Source: Nymphaea colorata
Taxonomy: Eukaryota > Streptophyta > Magnoliopsida > Nymphaeales > Nymphaeaceae
DNA length: 20,521 nt
Reading direction: 5' to 3'
Assembly (NCBI RefSeq): GCF_008831285.2
Contig: NW_022204538.1
Span: forward strand, 1 to 20,521
A program made the translations under genes and the position numbers. This document shows positions 18,481-20,521 of this stretch, one piece after another. The notes under the pieces are model-generated. The model saw only the letters and a list, made by a program, of their open reading frames with translations, was not told the DNA's origin and ran no database searches. Positions within the stretch are counted from its first letter, which is position 1; every line of letters starts with the position of its first letter.

Positions 18481-19144
18481 TCGGACTCATCTCTCTTTTC
18501 CACTTGCCAGCACAGACTACTATTTAAAATAAGAACAAAACATGTAATAGCCATCTCTCTCTCTCCTCTCTCGCTCTCTTCATGCAAGAGAAGTCAAAGG
18601 TCATGGAGCTCTTACTTTGTTTCTTTCTTCCACCACACTTTCACTTTCAGTGGTAGACAAGTAAAAAAAGAGAGGAACGACCCTGTTGAATAGAAACCAT
18701 TAATTTACATGATATGACATCGTTGATATTAAAGTTCCTGTCTTGGTGGGAAAGACGCAGACTTAGAGGTGGAATAGAAAGGCTCGAATCAAAATACTTA
18801 TGTGAAGTTGGTAGATTGTGCTTCCCATGGCAATATGGTGGCTATCGAAGACAGGAATTATGAATAGCATGGCAACAAGAAAAATCCAAATCTGTTACAT
18901 CAGAAGCAATTGACAGTCTAATTATATGCTCTTCAAGCAGAAGAACAAGTTTCCGCAACTTTTCGACCTTTTTTATGAAGGAAGTCTCTCATGTATATCA
19001 CCGACTTCAACACAAAGCAGCATCACCACAAAAGCCTATAGAAAACACATATGCTAATGAAACCACATCTGAAAGACGCCCTGCCATGATCGACCAGCTT
19101 CCCTTCCCTATTTTAAAGCTATTCACAGTACCTACACCACGGTC

Positions 19145-19404
19145 CTCATGAATCTTCATGGTTGCCGATCGTCACTAGCTGATGCCGGAAGGAATTCCAT
19201 CTTTCTGTTTGCTCTCCCTCCCCCCCTCTCTCTCTCCCTCTCTCTAGACATGCATAAGAACTCAAAACGCGTGGAGCTGTCACTTTATTTCTTTCTTCCA
19301 CCACACTTCACTTTTAGTGGTGGAGAATTCAAAAAAGAGGGGAACCACCCTGTTGAATAGAGACAAATAATTTACATTGATAAGACTTTTCTCAATATTT
19401 TTTG
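19145..19404. repeat. Extra segment in A' with a third copy of the M segment
   Basis: It interrupts A' between CACGGTCC and TTATAAAAGAG. Inside, 19214-19380 repeats the CT patch, the CATGCATAAGAACTCAAA-like start, TTTCTTTCTTCCACCACAC and the piece up to CCCTGTTGAATAG seen at 690-835 and 18545-18692. This suggests that the M segment was once tandemly arranged. The short frame here ends KKEGNHPVE, close to KKERNHPVE and KKERNDPVE of the other copies. Confidence 0.65.
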
Positions 19405-19427
19405 TTATAAAAGAGATAGCACTGTCA

Positions 19428-19434
<7 letters not shown>

Positions 19435-19470
<36 letters not shown>

Positions 19471-19495
19471 TAATATATATATATAATGTGTGTGT
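19435..19495. repeat. (AT)n tract with (GT)n end
   Basis: Interrupted AT runs with TAATATATAA units followed by a GT run, strongly self-complementary. It corresponds to the start of the microsatellite at 1330 in block A. Confidence 0.9.
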
Positions 19496-19630
19496 GTGTA
19501 TAACTAATAATTTATAATGAAAATACATATCACTTTTTTCTCTTTATTTTTCTCCTAACTATCTATCAAGTTAGATCGGACAACTGTGATTAGATGGCTG
19601 AATAACTCTAAAAAGTCAGTTCACCATTCA

Positions 19631-19720
19631 ATATATATATATATATATATATAATATATATTATATATATATGTATGTATATGTATATATATATATTTAT
19701 ATATATATACACACACACAC
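19631..19720. repeat. Interrupted (AT)n and (AC)n tract
   Basis: AT runs interrupted by AATATATATT and GTATGTATATGT, ending in an AC run and CACTACTTCA, which aligns with 1353-1376 in block A. Confidence 0.9.
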
Positions 19721-20083
19721 TACTTCAATCACAAACAAAAACCAACAGACCTCTTACATTTGTGTTAAAAAGTGTTCTGAACAAATATGAATCTCCTAAG
19801 TCTTCATTATAAACACTAATTTAATCTAAACATTGTTTATGTTCAATTACTTTTATAAAAAAAGTATTTTTTCTAATATTAAAATTTTGATGTTATAAGT
19901 GCCATTCCTTTTTTAATTATTATGGTATATTAATAAAATAAAAATAACTAACTTGTGTATCCCCAAATATATTTTAAGATAGTGCTAAATTATAAAGAAA
20001 AGGAATTTTAATACGCCCAGCTTCTGTCCCTTATCTAAGTGGTATGTTATTTATATATACATATATATGCACATGCACACTCA

Positions 20084-20112
20084 AGAGAGAGAGAGAGAGA
20101 GAGGAGAGAGAG
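20084..20112. repeat. (GA)n microsatellite at the right edge of block A'
   Basis: Corresponds to 1755-1788. The DNA to its right is unlike the DNA right of block A. Confidence 0.95.
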
Positions 20113-20521
20113 TTGTATTAAATGAAACTAAAACATCCAAAGAGTAATGGAAGCCACAGTACAACTTAAAAAAAAGGACGAACCAAAAGAAAATAGAAGC
20201 AGCAGAAAGAAGAGAGGAACCAACAGCGAGAAATCCCTCAGATAGCTAAAGCTCCATTCTAGGGTTTGCAATAAGTGGTGGAAAACGAAACGAGCTTTAG
20301 GAAAGAAACACTTAATTGGGAATGATCCAAATCTTCCACCAGAAAATACAAAACCATGTATGCCAACTTCAAATACAGATGGCACATGGATCTACAACTT
20401 TAGTTTAAAGGAATTAGACATTTTCCTCTTGGTTGACAAATCTAGCACAGCTCTATGTTACAGAAATTTCCTAATAGCCATCCGTTAGCAAACTAACCAA
20501 AATATCTTGATTGCCACGTTA
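20113..20521 (-). mobile_element. Probable 3' end of a LINE, cut by the window edge
   Basis: On the minus strand the sequence becomes T-rich toward its end and closes with TTTTAGTTTCATTTAATACA right at the (GA)n tract, a form common at the 3' ends of plant LINEs. The frame at 20128-20385 (FFLLLLFSFGSSFFLSC) is the low-complexity reading of this T-rich tail and is not taken as a gene. No certain LINE domain is visible in the part inside the window, so a different repeat or a gene 3' UTR is possible. Confidence 0.3.

Larger units (their letters stand above)
18483..20112. repeat. Block A', second copy of block A
   Basis: Same-orientation match to 630-1788. It begins near CTCATCTCTC, which both copies share, and runs to the GA tract. 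Shared landmarks include CCCTGTTGAATAG, GGCTCGAATCAAAATACTTA, CTATTCACAGTACCTACACC, AAGAGATAGC followed by a TGTCATTGAAAATTAT-type string, TTTGTGTTAAAAAGTGTT, ATTATGGTATATTAATAAAA and CTAAGTGGTATGTT. Two segments are absent from A: 19145-19404, which holds a further partial copy, and about 260 bp around the microsatellite (19440-19700). Confidence 0.85.

Noticed and set aside
18159-18532. Plus-strand frames of 64 and 99 codons as genes
   Set aside because: They lie on the opposite strand of the second LINE's reverse transcriptase fragment.
630-20112. A and A' as the two LTRs of one long retrotransposon
   Set aside because: No TG...CA ends, primer binding site, polypurine tract, gag, protease, integrase or LTR-type reverse transcriptase was seen. 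The interior holds unrelated LINE, SINE and MITE sequences and two further duplicated blocks.
20128-20385. 85-codon minus-strand frame as a membrane protein
   Set aside because: Its hydrophobic run FFLLLLFSF is the translation of a T-rich tail, not a designed membrane segment with a recognised family.

Overview
The window reads as nuclear intergenic DNA of a flowering plant. It is AT-rich, full of AT, GA and AC microsatellites, and its recognisable parts are typical plant transposons: L1-type LINEs, hAT (Tip100-like) MITEs, CACTA-like termini and a tRNA-derived SINE. I cannot name the species. No intact protein-coding gene is visible. The longest stop-free stretches are about 100 codons, and nearly all are chance frames or broken transposon pieces.

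Layout. 1-620: AT-rich DNA with a perfect 32-bp direct duplication and a purine-rich strand. 630-1788: block A, the first copy of a long direct duplication. 1920-2180: block C, with a 61-bp tandem duplication. 2300-2440: an AT-rich repeat. 2565-3390: block D, carrying a hAT MITE (2901-3080). 3528-3712: another MITE of the same family, inverted. About 4240-4330: a weak tRNA-like, possibly SINE-derived piece on the minus strand. 4803-5302: 49-bp tandem repeats and CACTA-like subterminal DNA. 5562-5985 (minus): the broken C-terminal part of a nepenthesin-type aspartic protease. 6570-10130: a heavily decayed plant L1-type LINE (endonuclease, reverse transcriptase with an intact YADD, C-terminal Zn region). 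11195-11419: a CACTA-like end. 12640-12859: a tRNA-derived SINE with target duplications. 13240-13440: block C'. 14395-14475: a displaced piece of D. 15240-16205: block D' with the same MITE insertion. 17297-17485: a clean hAT MITE. 18146-18480 (minus): a reverse transcriptase fragment of a second LINE. 18483-20112: block A'. 20113-20521: a probable LINE 3' end on the minus strand.

The main structural result is that blocks A, C and D each have a second, diverged copy in the same orientation. The order is A-C-D, then C'-(piece of D)-D', then A'. This is best read as a remnant of an old tandem or segmental duplication, later loosened by insertions and deletions. The hAT MITE in D and D' has 8-bp target duplications that complement each other between the copies (left flank in D and right flank in D' are both AAGAAGGG), so it inserted before the duplication. 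The protease pseudogene may be the remains of the kind of gene that was once duplicated here, but no second copy of it is visible.

I found no convincing new biological system. The items most worth checking are the shared MITE insertion, the SINE, the protease relic, the LINE fragment that ends at the A' boundary, and a 95-bp tandem repeat in the LINE whose copies differ by three single-base deletions, which may be an assembly artefact.
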